Shown here piece after piece: positions 41,464 through 49,500 of a DNA stretch of 64,000 nucleotides. Each line of letters begins with the position of its first letter. The first letter of the stretch is position 1. Position numbers and translations under genes: made by a program. Below the pieces are notes generated by a model. That model saw only the letters and a program-made list of their open reading frames with translations, was not told where the DNA came from and did not search any database. Source of the DNA: Clostridia bacterium (GTDB taxonomy: Bacteria > Bacillota > Clostridia > Christensenellales > Borkfalkiaceae); contig JAFUJR010000015.1 in assembly GCA_017468085.1 (NCBI GenBank), positions 124,001 through 188,000 on the forward strand, in the 5' to 3' direction.

Positions 41464-41645
41464 CGTCATACCGAGCGAGCCGTAGGCGAATCGAGTAAAC
41501 TATGTCATACCGAGCGGAGCCGTAGGCGAATCGAGTAAACTATGTCATACCGAGCGGAGCAACTTGTTGCGTAGTCGAGTGTATCTCTCTTTATTTATGG
41601 GAAACGCTCCACGCAGTCGCTGCGCTCGCTTGGTCGGTATGACAA
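41464..41645. repeat. Dispersed TGTCATACCGA repeat, large copy 4
   Basis: Two tandem units of about 40 bases (CGTCATACCGAGCGAGCC... and TGTCATACCGAGCGGAGCC..., each with GTAGGCGAATCGAGTAAAC), then TGTCATACCGAGCGGAGCAA..., and an inverted end TTGGTCGGTATGACA. Bases 41543-41614 are identical, apart from one position, to 46296-46367. Confidence 0.82.
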
Positions 41646-41684
41646 AGGACATTTGAAATGTTTGAAAAGAATTTTAAATGACGG

Positions 41685-41714
41685 AAGGCTCAGTTTTGTA
41701 ACCGAGCTTTTTTC
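41685..41714 (+). terminator. Terminator upstream of the giant LRR gene promoter
   Basis: AAGGCTC (41685-41691) pairs with GAGCTTT (41704-41710), with inner GTT/AAC pairing, followed by TTTC. It insulates the LRR promoter from upstream transcription. Confidence 0.7.
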
Positions 41715-41727
41715 TTTGAAAAAAGTG

Positions 41728-41756
41728 TTGACTAAAGTGCATAAAAGTGGTAAAAT
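41728..41756 (+). promoter_or_regulatory. Promoter of the giant LRR lipoprotein gene
   Basis: TTGACT at 41728-41733, a 17-base spacer (AAAGTGCATAAAAGTGG) and TAAAAT at 41751-41756. Strongly similar in spacer sequence to the promoter of the other LRR gene. Confidence 0.82.
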
Positions 41757-41761
41757 AGAAG

Positions 41762-41866
41762 TGCGAACTCAATTAAATACGTGCAGGAGTATACTTATGG
41801 GGCATAAGTGTACCTTTTCGCTTACATACAAATCTTCTGTACGAACGATTTTAATTGAGTGTCGCA
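41762..41866 (+). ncRNA. Structured 5' leader domain, copy 2 (candidate cis-regulatory RNA)
   Basis: An outer helix closes TGCGA...ACTCAATTAAA (41762-41777) with TTTAATTGAGT...TCGCA (about 41850-41866). Inside, GTATACTT pairs perfectly with AAGTGTAC, followed by CTTTTCGC and CAAATCTTCTGTACGAACG. Core bases are shared with the leader at 23233-23345, while the outer helix has a different sequence that still pairs. It starts at the predicted transcription start and is followed by a terminator. Confidence 0.6.
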
Positions 41867-41893
41867 ACTTTGGCGAACAAGTCACTTTTGTCG

Positions 41894-41930
41894 GTGTCGG
41901 CTTGTTTGCAAGTCGGCACTTTTATTTTAC
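41894..41930 (+). terminator. Leader terminator (attenuator) before the giant LRR gene
   Basis: GTGTCGGCTTG (41894-41904) pairs with CAAGTCGGCAC (41909-41919), 11 base pairs including wobbles, followed by TTTTATTTT. The ribosome site CGGAGG is 10 bases further on. Confidence 0.82.
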
Positions 41931-41951
41931 AAAAAAAACGGAGGCATGCCA

Positions 41952-44900
41952 ATGAAAAGAAGAAAAATTTGGATATCAATTTTATTGGGGCTTTGCGCTT
42001 GCTTTATGAGTGCAACGTATTTTTCTGCGTGCGAAAATCTCACCCACACGCACACCTATACTTCACAAACGACAAATGCGACGTGCGGTGAAAAGGGTTT
42101 GATTACCTATACTTGCGATTGCGGGGATACCTATACGGAAGAAATTCCTGCGACGGACGCGCACGTTTGGGATGAGGGCAAAAAAACTGTTTCGCCAAGT
42201 TGCACAGAGGAGGGAGAAACGATTTACACGTGCACGGTTTGTAAAACTGCGACGAAGACCGCTCCAATCGAAAAGCTGCCTCATGAATATGCCGCCGAGT
42301 GGAGCTATAACGAAACACACCACTACCACGAGTGCAAATGCGGTGATAAGGCAGACGAAGCGGCGCACGTTCCGTCCGCACCCGCTACGGAAGAGACTGC
42401 GCAAACGTGTACGGTATGCGGTTACGTAATTCAAGATAGATTGGGTATCATGTTTAATACGCTTACCGTAGCTGATAGAAAGGTTTACGGTAAGGTTGAT
42501 AATGCCGTAACGGAATTTATTTTTAGCGACGAGATAACTGTGAACGGCAAGGCAAGTTACGTAGTGTCGGCGGATGAAGACGGTACGCAGACGTTAGAAA
42601 ATACCATTTCGCTTGAAGTGGGGGATAACGTTGTATACGTAATTGAAAGCATTGATAATGAAATCACGAAAGTCTATACGGTAACGATTCGTCGCAGACC
42701 TATATACACTGTCGTGTTTGAAACAGACGGCGGTACGGCGGTGGAAAGCCAAACGGTAGAAGAAGACAGCCTTGCCACCGAGCCCGAAACGACGAAAACA
42801 GGCTATACCTTCTTGGCGTGGGATTACGATTTTTCTACCCCCATTACCCAAGATACGAAGATAACGGCAAGTTGGAAAGCCAATGAAGATACGAGCTATA
42901 AGGTAAATTATTATCTGCAAAACCTTGAAAACGATGAGTATACCTTAACGGAAACAGACGAACTCACGGGCACGACGGACACCACCGTTACAGCAGAAAT
43001 TAAGACTTTCGAGCACTTTACATATAATGAAGGCGTTGGTACGGTCAGCGGCAACGTTGACAGCGACGGCGGTCAAGTACTGAGCGTCTATTATACGAGA
43101 AACACGTATACCTTGTCTGTCAATGATTCTTCCATAGCCTCTATTACAAGTGAGGGCACGTATAAATACGGCACGGAATTAACGTCGACGGTAACGAATT
43201 ACCTTGGCTATGATTTCTTGGGCTGGTATAGCGGCGAAACGTTGATTTCAACGGATACGGTTTATACGTTTACCTTAGTGCAAAACGTGACGGCAAAAGT
43301 TGCGGTAAACGTAGGGATGCAATATTTTACTTTCACGTCTACGACAACCACCTGTACAATAACAGGCATAACGGATAAAACGTTAACGGAAATTGTAATT
43401 CCCAATTGCGTGACGAGCATCGATAATTCTGCGTTTTCTAATTGTACCAAATTAAGAAGTGTGATTATTGGTAACAGCGTAACGAGTATCGGTAATTCTG
43501 CGTTCTATTGGTGCAGTAGCTTGAAAGAAATTGTAATTCCCGACAGCGTAACGAGTATCGGTAATTCTGCGTTCTATTGGTGCAGTAGCTTGAAAGAAAT
43601 TGTAATTCCCGACAGCGTAACGAGTATTGGTAATTCTATGTTCTATGGTTGCAATAGATTGACGGAAATTGTAATTCCGGACAGCGTAACGAGTATTGGT
43701 AATTCTGCGTTTGAGAGTTGCAGTAAATTAACAAATGTAACCATTAGTAGCAGCGTAGCAAGCATTGGCAAGTCCGCGTTTGAGGATTGCGAGGGCTTGA
43801 CGGAAATTGCAATTCCAAACAGTTTGACAAGTATTGGAAACGATGCATTTTATAATTGTAGCAACTTAACAGGAGTATACATCACAGATATAGAGGATTG
43901 GTGTAATATTGCGTTTGATAATTTTTATTCAAATCCTCTGTGTTACGCAAATAATTTGTATTTGGATAAGGAGCTTGTAACGAAAATCGTGTTCCCCGAT
44001 ACTCTCTTAAGCATCGGTGATTATGCGTTTAGTGGTTGCAATAGTTTGTTGGAAGTCGTAATTCCCGAAAGTGTGAAGAGCATTGGTTCGTCTGCTTTCT
44101 ATAATTGCAATAGCTTGGCAGACATCACGTTGCCGTTTGTCGGCGCAACGAAAGATGGAAAGAGCGATACGCACTTTGGTTATATCTTCGGGGCAAGCAG
44201 TTCTAGTAAAAACGATGATTATGTACCTGCTTCTTTAAAATCGGTAACAGTTACGTCCGTAACGAGCATCGGTTCATATGCTTTCGCAGGTTGTAGTAGC
44301 TTGACGGGTATCGTTATTCCCGACGACGTAACGAGTATTGGAAATTATGCGTTCTATGATTGCAGTAGTCTGACGGAAATTAAAATCCCCGACAGCGTAA
44401 CGAGTATTGCAAGTTGGACGTTCTATGGATGCAATAGCTTGAAGACTATTACTTTGCCTTTTGTAGGCGCAAGTATGTCGGCAAGTAATGGGTACGACCA
44501 AGTACTTGGATATATTTTCGGGTACGAAGTATCGGCAGATGCGATTGAAGGCACAACACTACAATACATAGATACTTCTAAGATTACGTATTATAGATAT
44601 TATATTCCCATGTCGTTAAGGTCGATAACGATAACGGGTGGGGAGCAAATTAGTTGGGCATTTTATAATTGTACGTATTTAACGGAAATCGTGCTTCCCG
44701 ACAGCGTAACGCAAATTGACTTTTACTCGTTCCTTAATTGTGATAGTTTGATAAATATCACTTTACCCTTTGTTGGTCACAAAAAAGATGGAAAAAATAA
44801 TACGCATTTGGGTTACATTTTTGGGGCGAGCAGCTATAATGAAAACTGGGATGATGTGCCCGCTTCTTTAAGATCCGTGACAATTACTTCTGCAACGAAC

Positions 44901-46199
44901 ATTGGCGATTATGCGTTCTCTGATTGTAGTAGTCTGACGGAAATCGTGCTTCCCGACGGCGTAACGAGTATTGGAAATTATGCGTTCTCTAGGTGCAGTG
45001 GCTTAACGGAAATTGTAATTCCCGACAGCGTAACGAGTATCGGTGATGATGCTTTCAAGGTTTGCAGTAGTTTGACAGAAATCGTAATACCCGACAGCGT
45101 AAAGAGTATCGGTTCCTCTGCTTTCCAAGCTTGTAGTAGTCTGACGGAAATCGTAATACCCGGCAGCGTAAAGAGTATTGGTGATTCTGCGTTCTACGGT
45201 TGTAGTATTTTAACGGATATTACAGTAAACGAAAATAATACGGCATATAAATCTGTGGGTGGGATATTATATAGTAAAGACGGGGAAAAGTTGATATGGT
45301 ATCCGTGTGCAAAAACGGCAACAAAGTTTGCGATACCTGATAGCGTAACGAGCATTGGTTCTTCTGCGTTCTCTGGTTGTAGTAGCTTGACGGAAATCGT
45401 GCTTCCCGACAGCGTAACGAGTATCGGTTGGTCTGCGTTCTCTGGTTGTAGTAGCTTGACGGAAATCGTGCTTCCCGACAGCGTAACGAGTATCGGCGAG
45501 CGAGCGTTCTATAACTGTAGTAGCTTGACGGAAATCGTGCTTCCCGACAGCGTAACGAGTATTGGCAATTATACGTTCTATAACTGCAGTAGTCTGACGG
45601 AAATCGTAATACCTGAGAGCGTAACGAGTATCGGTTGGTATGCGTTCTATAATTGCAGTAGTTTGACGGAAATCGTGCTTCCCGACAGCGTAACGAGCAT
45701 TGGTTCTTCTGCGTTCTTTGATTGTAGTAGCTTGACGGAAATCGTAATACCCGACAGCGTAACGAGCATTGGTGATTCTGCGTTCTCTGGTTGTAGTAGC
45801 TTGACGGAAATCGTAATACCCGACAACATAACGAGTATTGACAATTATGCTTTCAAGAATTGCAGTGGTTTGACGGAAATCGTGCTTCCCGACAGCTTAA
45901 CGAGTATTGGTAGTGATGCTTTCTATAATTGCAGTAGTTTAACGGAAATCGTAATACCTGACAGCGTAACGAGTATCGGTGATGATGCTTTCTATAATTG
46001 CAGTAGTTTGACGATTTATTGCGAAGCGGAAAATCAGCCCGAAGGTTGGGATAGCTATTGGAATCTTTCAAATAGACCCGTTTATTGGTACAGCGAAAAT
46101 GAGCCTGCGCTCAACGTAGACGGCACGGCATACGAAGGGAATTATTGGAAGTATGATGAAAACGGCGAGATTGATATTTGGACGAAAGAAACGGTATAA
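41952..46199 (+). CDS. Giant BspA-type leucine-rich-repeat surface lipoprotein
   Basis: A 1415-residue lipoprotein (lipobox TYFSAC, Cys27). The order of domains is: three His/Cys-rich repeats (HTHTYTSQTTNATCGEKG, YTCDCG, YTCTVC, CTVCGY; residues about 30-155), a cadherin-like beta domain (about 165-250), an InlB/Flg_new beta-grasp repeat (VVFETDGGTAVESQTV to WDYDF...TASW, about 253-312), a MucBP-like segment (YKVNYYLQNLENDEYTL), a second InlB-like repeat ending LGWYSGE, and then about thirty LRR_5 units of 23 residues interrupted by three LPFVGA...GYIFGA inserts. No sortase motif. Likely adhesin. The frame is open upstream to 41859, but CGGAGG precedes the ATG at 41952. Confidence 0.92.
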   Translation: MKRRKIWISILLGLCACFMSATYFSACENLTHTHTYTSQTTNATCGEKGLITYTCDCGDTYTEEIPATDAHVWDEGKKTVSPSCTEEGETIYTCTVCKTATKTAPIEKLPHEYAAEWSYNETHHYHECKCGDKADEAAHVPSAPATEETAQTCTVCGYVIQDRLGIMFNTLTVADRKVYGKVDNAVTEFIFSDEITVNGKASYVVSADEDGTQTLENTISLEVGDNVVYVIESIDNEITKVYTVTIRRRPIYTVVFETDGGTAVESQTVEEDSLATEPETTKTGYTFLAWDYDFSTPITQDTKITASWKANEDTSYKVNYYLQNLENDEYTLTETDELTGTTDTTVTAEIKTFEHFTYNEGVGTVSGNVDSDGGQVLSVYYTRNTYTLSVNDSSIASITSEGTYKYGTELTSTVTNYLGYDFLGWYSGETLISTDTVYTFTLVQNVTAKVAVNVGMQYFTFTSTTTTCTITGITDKTLTEIVIPNCVTSIDNSAFSNCTKLRSVIIGNSVTSIGNSAFYWCSSLKEIVIPDSVTSIGNSAFYWCSSLKEIVIPDSVTSIGNSMFYGCNRLTEIVIPDSVTSIGNSAFESCSKLTNVTISSSVASIGKSAFEDCEGLTEIAIPNSLTSIGNDAFYNCSNLTGVYITDIEDWCNIAFDNFYSNPLCYANNLYLDKELVTKIVFPDTLLSIGDYAFSGCNSLLEVVIPESVKSIGSSAFYNCNSLADITLPFVGATKDGKSDTHFGYIFGASSSSKNDDYVPASLKSVTVTSVTSIGSYAFAGCSSLTGIVIPDDVTSIGNYAFYDCSSLTEIKIPDSVTSIASWTFYGCNSLKTITLPFVGASMSASNGYDQVLGYIFGYEVSADAIEGTTLQYIDTSKITYYRYYIPMSLRSITITGGEQISWAFYNCTYLTEIVLPDSVTQIDFYSFLNCDSLINITLPFVGHKKDGKNNTHLGYIFGASSYNENWDDVPASLRSVTITSATNIGDYAFSDCSSLTEIVLPDGVTSIGNYAFSRCSGLTEIVIPDSVTSIGDDAFKVCSSLTEIVIPDSVKSIGSSAFQACSSLTEIVIPGSVKSIGDSAFYGCSILTDITVNENNTAYKSVGGILYSKDGEKLIWYPCAKTATKFAIPDSVTSIGSSAFSGCSSLTEIVLPDSVTSIGWSAFSGCSSLTEIVLPDSVTSIGERAFYNCSSLTEIVLPDSVTSIGNYTFYNCSSLTEIVIPESVTSIGWYAFYNCSSLTEIVLPDSVTSIGSSAFFDCSSLTEIVIPDSVTSIGDSAFSGCSSLTEIVIPDNITSIDNYAFKNCSGLTEIVLPDSLTSIGSDAFYNCSSLTEIVIPDSVTSIGDDAFYNCSSLTIYCEAENQPEGWDSYWNLSNRPVYWYSENEPALNVDGTAYEGNYWKYDENGEIDIWTKETV
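43385..46015 (+). repeat. 69-base tandem repeat array inside the LRR gene
   Basis: Units of 69 bases (23 codons, core GTAACGAGTATTGG...GACGGAAAT) are so alike that neighbouring copies can be identical; for example the units around 43501 and 43570 match over the whole period. Such an array can change length by recombination or slippage while staying in frame. Confidence 0.9.
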
Positions 46200-46225
46200 A
46201 AATTTCCGTTAACAGTAAAACGATA

Positions 46226-46262
46226 GGGGCAGGTGTGCGTTGAACGCACGCCTGCCCGTTTT
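46226..46262 (+). terminator. Terminator built from the polar motif after the LRR gene
   Basis: GGGCAGGTGTGCGT pairs with ACGCACGCCTGCCC around a TTGA loop, followed by GTTTTA. Confidence 0.85.
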
Positions 46263-46295
46263 AAATGTGAAATGAGAAGTGCGAAATAGGGAAAA

Positions 46296-46536
46296 TGTCA
46301 TACCGAGCGGAGCAACTTGTTGCGTAGTCGAGTGTATCTCTCTTTATTTATGGGATACGCTCCACGCGGTTGCGCTTGGGACGCTCGCGGGCTCGCTATT
46401 CCGTCGCAGATATATCTGCTCCTTACGGTATGACGGTGGGGGATACGCTCCACGCGGTTGCTCCGCAACCTTGGTCGGTATGACAATGGGGAGATACGCT
46501 CCACGCAGTCGCTGCGCTCCTTTGGTCGGTATGACA
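46296..46536. repeat. Dispersed TGTCATACCGA repeat, large copy 5
   Basis: A 241-base composite with ends TGTCATACCGAGCGG and TTGGTCGGTATGACA (inverted), holding three internal GATACGCTCCACGC blocks and GGTATGAC half-ends. The first 72 bases match 41543-41614. No coding capacity is convincing. Possibly a decayed miniature element. Confidence 0.8.
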
Positions 46537-46540
46537 AGTA

Positions 46541-46575
46541 AATGCTGACTGTGGAATGCGGAATGCGGAATTGTG
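46541..46575 (+). repeat. GAATGCGGAATGC-type short intergenic repeat
   Basis: AAATGCTGACTGTGGAATGC followed by GGAATGCGGAATTGTG. Non-coding, same class as the run at 33467. Confidence 0.55.
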
Positions 46576-46618
46576 TAAAAATTCTCTGTAAATTTATAAA
46601 AATTATTAGGATTAAGTC

Positions 46619-46647
46619 TTGACAACAGGAAAATTCTGTATTATAAT
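46619..46647 (+). promoter_or_regulatory. Promoter of the SDR gene
   Basis: TTGACA at 46619-46624, a 17-base spacer and TATAAT at 46642-46647: a consensus strong promoter. Confidence 0.88.
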
Positions 46648-46691
46648 AAAGAAAAAAGCGGCGGGGCTCGCTTTATTAAAGGAGAAAAATT

Positions 46692-47453
46692 ATGATTAGC
46701 TTGAAAGATAAAGTGGTTATTATTACGGGCGGCGGCAGAGGCATTGGCTTTGGGCTTTCGACGGCGTTTGCAAAGGCGGGCGCGAAGCTCGTTATTACGG
46801 GCAGAACGGAAAGCACCCTGCTTTCCGCAAAGGAAAAATTAGAAGCGGCGCACGGCTGTGAGGTTTTGTGCGTAACGGCAGACGGCGCGGACGAGGCGGC
46901 TATCCAAAACGTTATCGATAAGACGGTGGAAAAATTCGGGCGCATTGACGCGGTAGTGAACAACGCGCAGGCTTCCGCTTCGGGCAAGATGCTTATTGAC
47001 CACACCAAAGAGGATTTAGACCTTGCCATTTATTCGGGCATTTACGCGACCTTCTTTTATATGCAAAAGGCGTTTCCGTACCTTAAAGAGAGCAAGGGTG
47101 CGGTGGTGAATTTTGCGAGCGGCGCAGGGCTTTTCGGGCGCATAGCGCAATCGTCCTACGCGGCGGCGAAAGAGGGTATCCGCGGTTTGTCGCGCGTGGC
47201 GGCGACGGAGTGGGCGCCCTACGGCGTGCGCGTGAACGTGATTTGCCCCTTGGCGATGACGGAAGGCTTGCAGAAATTTAAGGAAGAATATCCCGAACGC
47301 TACGAACAGACCATCAAGGGCGTGCCCATGGGCAGATTCGCCGACCCCGAGCAGGACGTTGGCGGTATGTGCGTATTCCTCTGCTCCGATTTGGCGAGCT
47401 ACGTAACGGGGGAGACGATAACGCTTCAAGGCGGCAGCGGTTTGCGCCCGTAA
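46692..47453 (+). CDS. Short-chain dehydrogenase/reductase (SDR)
   Basis: A 253-residue NAD(P)-dependent oxidoreductase of the classical SDR type. The cofactor loop is TGGGRGIGFGL (residues about 12-22), the NNAG-type motif appears as NNAQ, the catalytic Ser is in VNFASGAG and the Tyr/Lys pair in SSYAAAKEGIRG. The end AxYVTGETITLQGGSG is typical of FabG-like enzymes. The NNAQ variant and lack of lipid genes nearby argue against FabG itself. Substrate unknown. It has its own strong promoter and an AAGGAG site. Confidence 0.88.
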   Translation: MISLKDKVVIITGGGRGIGFGLSTAFAKAGAKLVITGRTESTLLSAKEKLEAAHGCEVLCVTADGADEAAIQNVIDKTVEKFGRIDAVVNNAQASASGKMLIDHTKEDLDLAIYSGIYATFFYMQKAFPYLKESKGAVVNFASGAGLFGRIAQSSYAAAKEGIRGLSRVAATEWAPYGVRVNVICPLAMTEGLQKFKEEYPERYEQTIKGVPMGRFADPEQDVGGMCVFLCSDLASYVTGETITLQGGSGLRP

Positions 47454-47756
47454 AACGGAGAATATGCGGCGCAATACAGCGTTAAGTCGCTACGTATAAG
47501 GGCGCATCTTCACGCCTCGGCGGTATTCGCCTTGCTCGTTTACGCACAAGTAAAGTCTCATCGGCGAAGCTTCCGCGCTCGGCGCAAATCTACAACCCTT
47601 CTCCGTAGCGCCGACGAGCAAACGTAGGGTCTATGTACGCTCCCGTCGGGGTACTCACAGCGCCTTGTCTTGCTTGCATCTTGCTTCGTTTTACCTATTT
47701 GGATGGGGCGAGGGGGTACTACAGCGCCTTGTCTTGCCTGAATCTTGCTCCGTTTT
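47452..47756 (+). repeat. Dispersed structured intergenic element, copy D (with a duplicated 3' part)
   Basis: Starts AAAACGGAG at the SDR stop. Helices TTCGCC/GGCGAA and TTTAC/GTAAA (47539-47543 with 47550-47554) are in the same place as in copies A, B and E. Two successive ends occur, CTTCGTTTT (47684-47692) and CTCCGTTTT (47748-47756), because the block CAGCGCCTTGTCTTGC is repeated. No gene is present between the SDR and acetyltransferase genes. Confidence 0.72.
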
Positions 47757-47804
47757 ACCTGTTTTGACGGGGCGGAGTAAATTTATAAAGTAAAGGAAAT
47801 TATT

Positions 47805-48422
47805 ATGACGGAATTTGAAAAAATGAGCGCAGGGAAGTTGTACGATACTTCCGAAAAAGAATTGGCGAAGCTCCGTTGCAAGGCGCATAAGTTAAGCAAA
47901 GATTACAACGATACCTACGAGGACGAGGAAGAAAAACGCGCGGCGATTTTAAAGGAGCTCTGTCCCAATTTAGGTAAGGGTACGTACCTGCAAGGGCCCG
48001 TGCAATTCGATTACGGCATCAACTTTTTTACGGGCGAAAATTGCTATGTGAATTTCAATTTGACGGTGCTTGACTGCGCGCCCGTTACCTTAGGTAACGA
48101 CGTATTCATCGGCCCGAACTGCCAACTTGTGCCGCCCGTACACCCCTTGCTTATCGAGGAGCGGAAAATATATCAAAAAGAGGACGGTACGCCGTACGAT
48201 ATCGAATACGCCAAGCCCGTCGTCATTAAAAGCGGCGTGTGGCTGGCTTCGGGCGTTACCGTTTGCGGCGGCGTAACGATTGGGGAAAACTCCGTCATCG
48301 GCGCGGGGAGCGTAGTAACGAAGGATATTCCCGCAAACGTATTTGCGGCGGGCAATCCCTGTCGCGTGATACGCGCCATCACCCCCGAGGACAGCGTTTA
48401 CAAGAAAAAGGAATTGTTATAA
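47805..48422 (+). CDS. Maltose/galactoside-type O-acetyltransferase (left-handed beta-helix)
   Basis: A 205-residue acetyltransferase of the Maa/LacA family. The N-terminal mac domain (KMSAGKLYDTSEKELAKLRCKAHKL) is followed by hexapeptide repeats (IGPNCQLVPPVHPL with the catalytic His, GVTVCGGVTIGENSVIGAGSVVTKDIPANVFAAGNPCRVI). It transfers acetyl from acetyl-CoA to a sugar hydroxyl. The natural substrate is not known. An AAAGGAAAT site precedes the ATG, and a strong terminator follows. Confidence 0.92.
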   Translation: MTEFEKMSAGKLYDTSEKELAKLRCKAHKLSKDYNDTYEDEEEKRAAILKELCPNLGKGTYLQGPVQFDYGINFFTGENCYVNFNLTVLDCAPVTLGNDVFIGPNCQLVPPVHPLLIEERKIYQKEDGTPYDIEYAKPVVIKSGVWLASGVTVCGGVTIGENSVIGAGSVVTKDIPANVFAAGNPCRVIRAITPEDSVYKKKELL

Positions 48423-48423
48423 G

Positions 48424-48452
48424 AAAAAAGCTCGGTTTTGCCGAGCTTTTTT
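48424..48452 (+). terminator. Terminator after the acetyltransferase gene
   Basis: AAAAAAGCTCGG (48424-48435) pairs with CCGAGCTTTTTT (48441-48452). Confidence 0.9.
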
Positions 48453-48484
48453 CATTGAAAAGGCGGGAAATTTTGTCAAAAATA

Positions 48485-48513
48485 TTGACAATCGGCTTTG
48501 CGTGGTATATAAT
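48485..48513 (+). promoter_or_regulatory. Promoter of the zinc-ribbon/biotinyl chimera
   Basis: TTGACA at 48485-48490, a 17-base spacer and TATAAT at 48508-48513. Confidence 0.88.
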
Positions 48514-48545
48514 AAGGGCAATCGATTTTACTAAGGAGGAGTTTT

Positions 48546-49481
48546 ATGGTTTGTAAAACTTGTGGAACGGAGTGCGGCGACGAAAGCGTTTGCCCTATGT
48601 GCGGTTGTAACCCCAACGAGGAATTTGGGGTGGATATGGGCGGCGAAAGCGCAAATAACGCGCCGAGGCAGACGACAAACGACGAGCCTGTAGGCGCTAT
48701 ACCGCAAAACAACAATCAACACGACGAGCCGGTGGATCCAATCAAAGAGAAGAAATCCTTGCCGGGTATGGGTTGGTTTAAGTTCACCATTTACTTTTCG
48801 CTTTGGGCGAATATGGCGTTGAATATCCTCAATGCGATTTTGATGTGGACGGGAGCTTCGTATGGGGTGGACGCAGAGCGCGTATACGAAGTATTTCCTT
48901 CCTTAAAAGGCACGGACGTATTTATCGGCGTTTTGTATTTGGCGTTGGCGGTGTATGCAATTTTCGTTCGTATCCGTTTGGCAAACTTTAAAAAGGGAAG
49001 TCCTATGCTTTTACATATACTCGTCGCGGCGAATTTGGGTATCACCCTCTTGTATGCGATAATCGCGTCGGGGATCACGGGTATATCCTTTGGGGAATTG
49101 ATATCGGGCAATATTGCGCAAATGATAGGCGTTGCGGTGTTGTTGGTGGTAAATATCGTATATTACAACAAGCACGCGGATTTATTTACAAATGAAGTAG
49201 GCGCAACAGCGTCTGTTCCCGTAGTAACGGCAAATGCGCCCACAGGGTTCGAGGTGATGACACCTGCAAATGGTGAAAAAGTAATTGCGCCTTTCCCTGG
49301 CTTGATTAAAAAATTGTTGGTTGCAGAAGGCACAGTGGTAAAAAGGGGACAGCCTATTCTTGTTCTTGAAGCAATGAAAATGGATAACGATATCACCGCG
49401 GTTTGCGACGGCGTTATACATTTCCAAGTTATGAAAGGCACAAATGTTGAATCCGACGCGGTACTTGCTGTTATCGCATAA
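48546..49481 (+). CDS. Chimeric zinc-ribbon membrane protein with a C-terminal biotinyl carrier domain
   Basis: A 311-residue protein combining parts normally found apart. It has an N-terminal zinc ribbon (VCKTCGTECGDESVCPMCGC; Cys 3, 6, 16, 19), a polar linker, four transmembrane helices (about 80-100, 118-140, 156-176, 184-202), and a complete biotinyl/lipoyl domain with the attachment motif EAMKM (Lys278) between two beta hairpins. The C-terminal domain most resembles the biotin carrier subunit of sodium-pumping decarboxylases (GcdC/OadA tail). A remnant of the decarboxylase beta subunit follows at 49501. Likely a gene fusion after deletion in such an operon. AAGGAGG ribosome site. Whether it is biotinylated is unknown. 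Confidence 0.82.
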   Translation: MVCKTCGTECGDESVCPMCGCNPNEEFGVDMGGESANNAPRQTTNDEPVGAIPQNNNQHDEPVDPIKEKKSLPGMGWFKFTIYFSLWANMALNILNAILMWTGASYGVDAERVYEVFPSLKGTDVFIGVLYLALAVYAIFVRIRLANFKKGSPMLLHILVAANLGITLLYAIIASGITGISFGELISGNIAQMIGVAVLLVVNIVYYNKHADLFTNEVGATASVPVVTANAPTGFEVMTPANGEKVIAPFPGLIKKLLVAEGTVVKRGQPILVLEAMKMDNDITAVCDGVIHFQVMKGTNVESDAVLAVIA

Positions 49482-49500
49482 TTTAAATAGGAGTTTAAAT

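Noticed and set aside
41653..41955. 100-codon ORF upstream of the giant LRR gene
   Set aside because: It runs through a terminator, the promoter and the structured leader, and has no ribosome site or domain.
43385..46015. CRISPR-like regular repeats
   Set aside because: The 69-base periodicity is an in-frame LRR coding array with no unique spacers and no cas genes nearby.
46279..46548. Short ORFs inside the TGTCATACCGA repeat
   Set aside because: They exist on both strands of a repetitive, palindromic non-coding element and lack ribosome sites.
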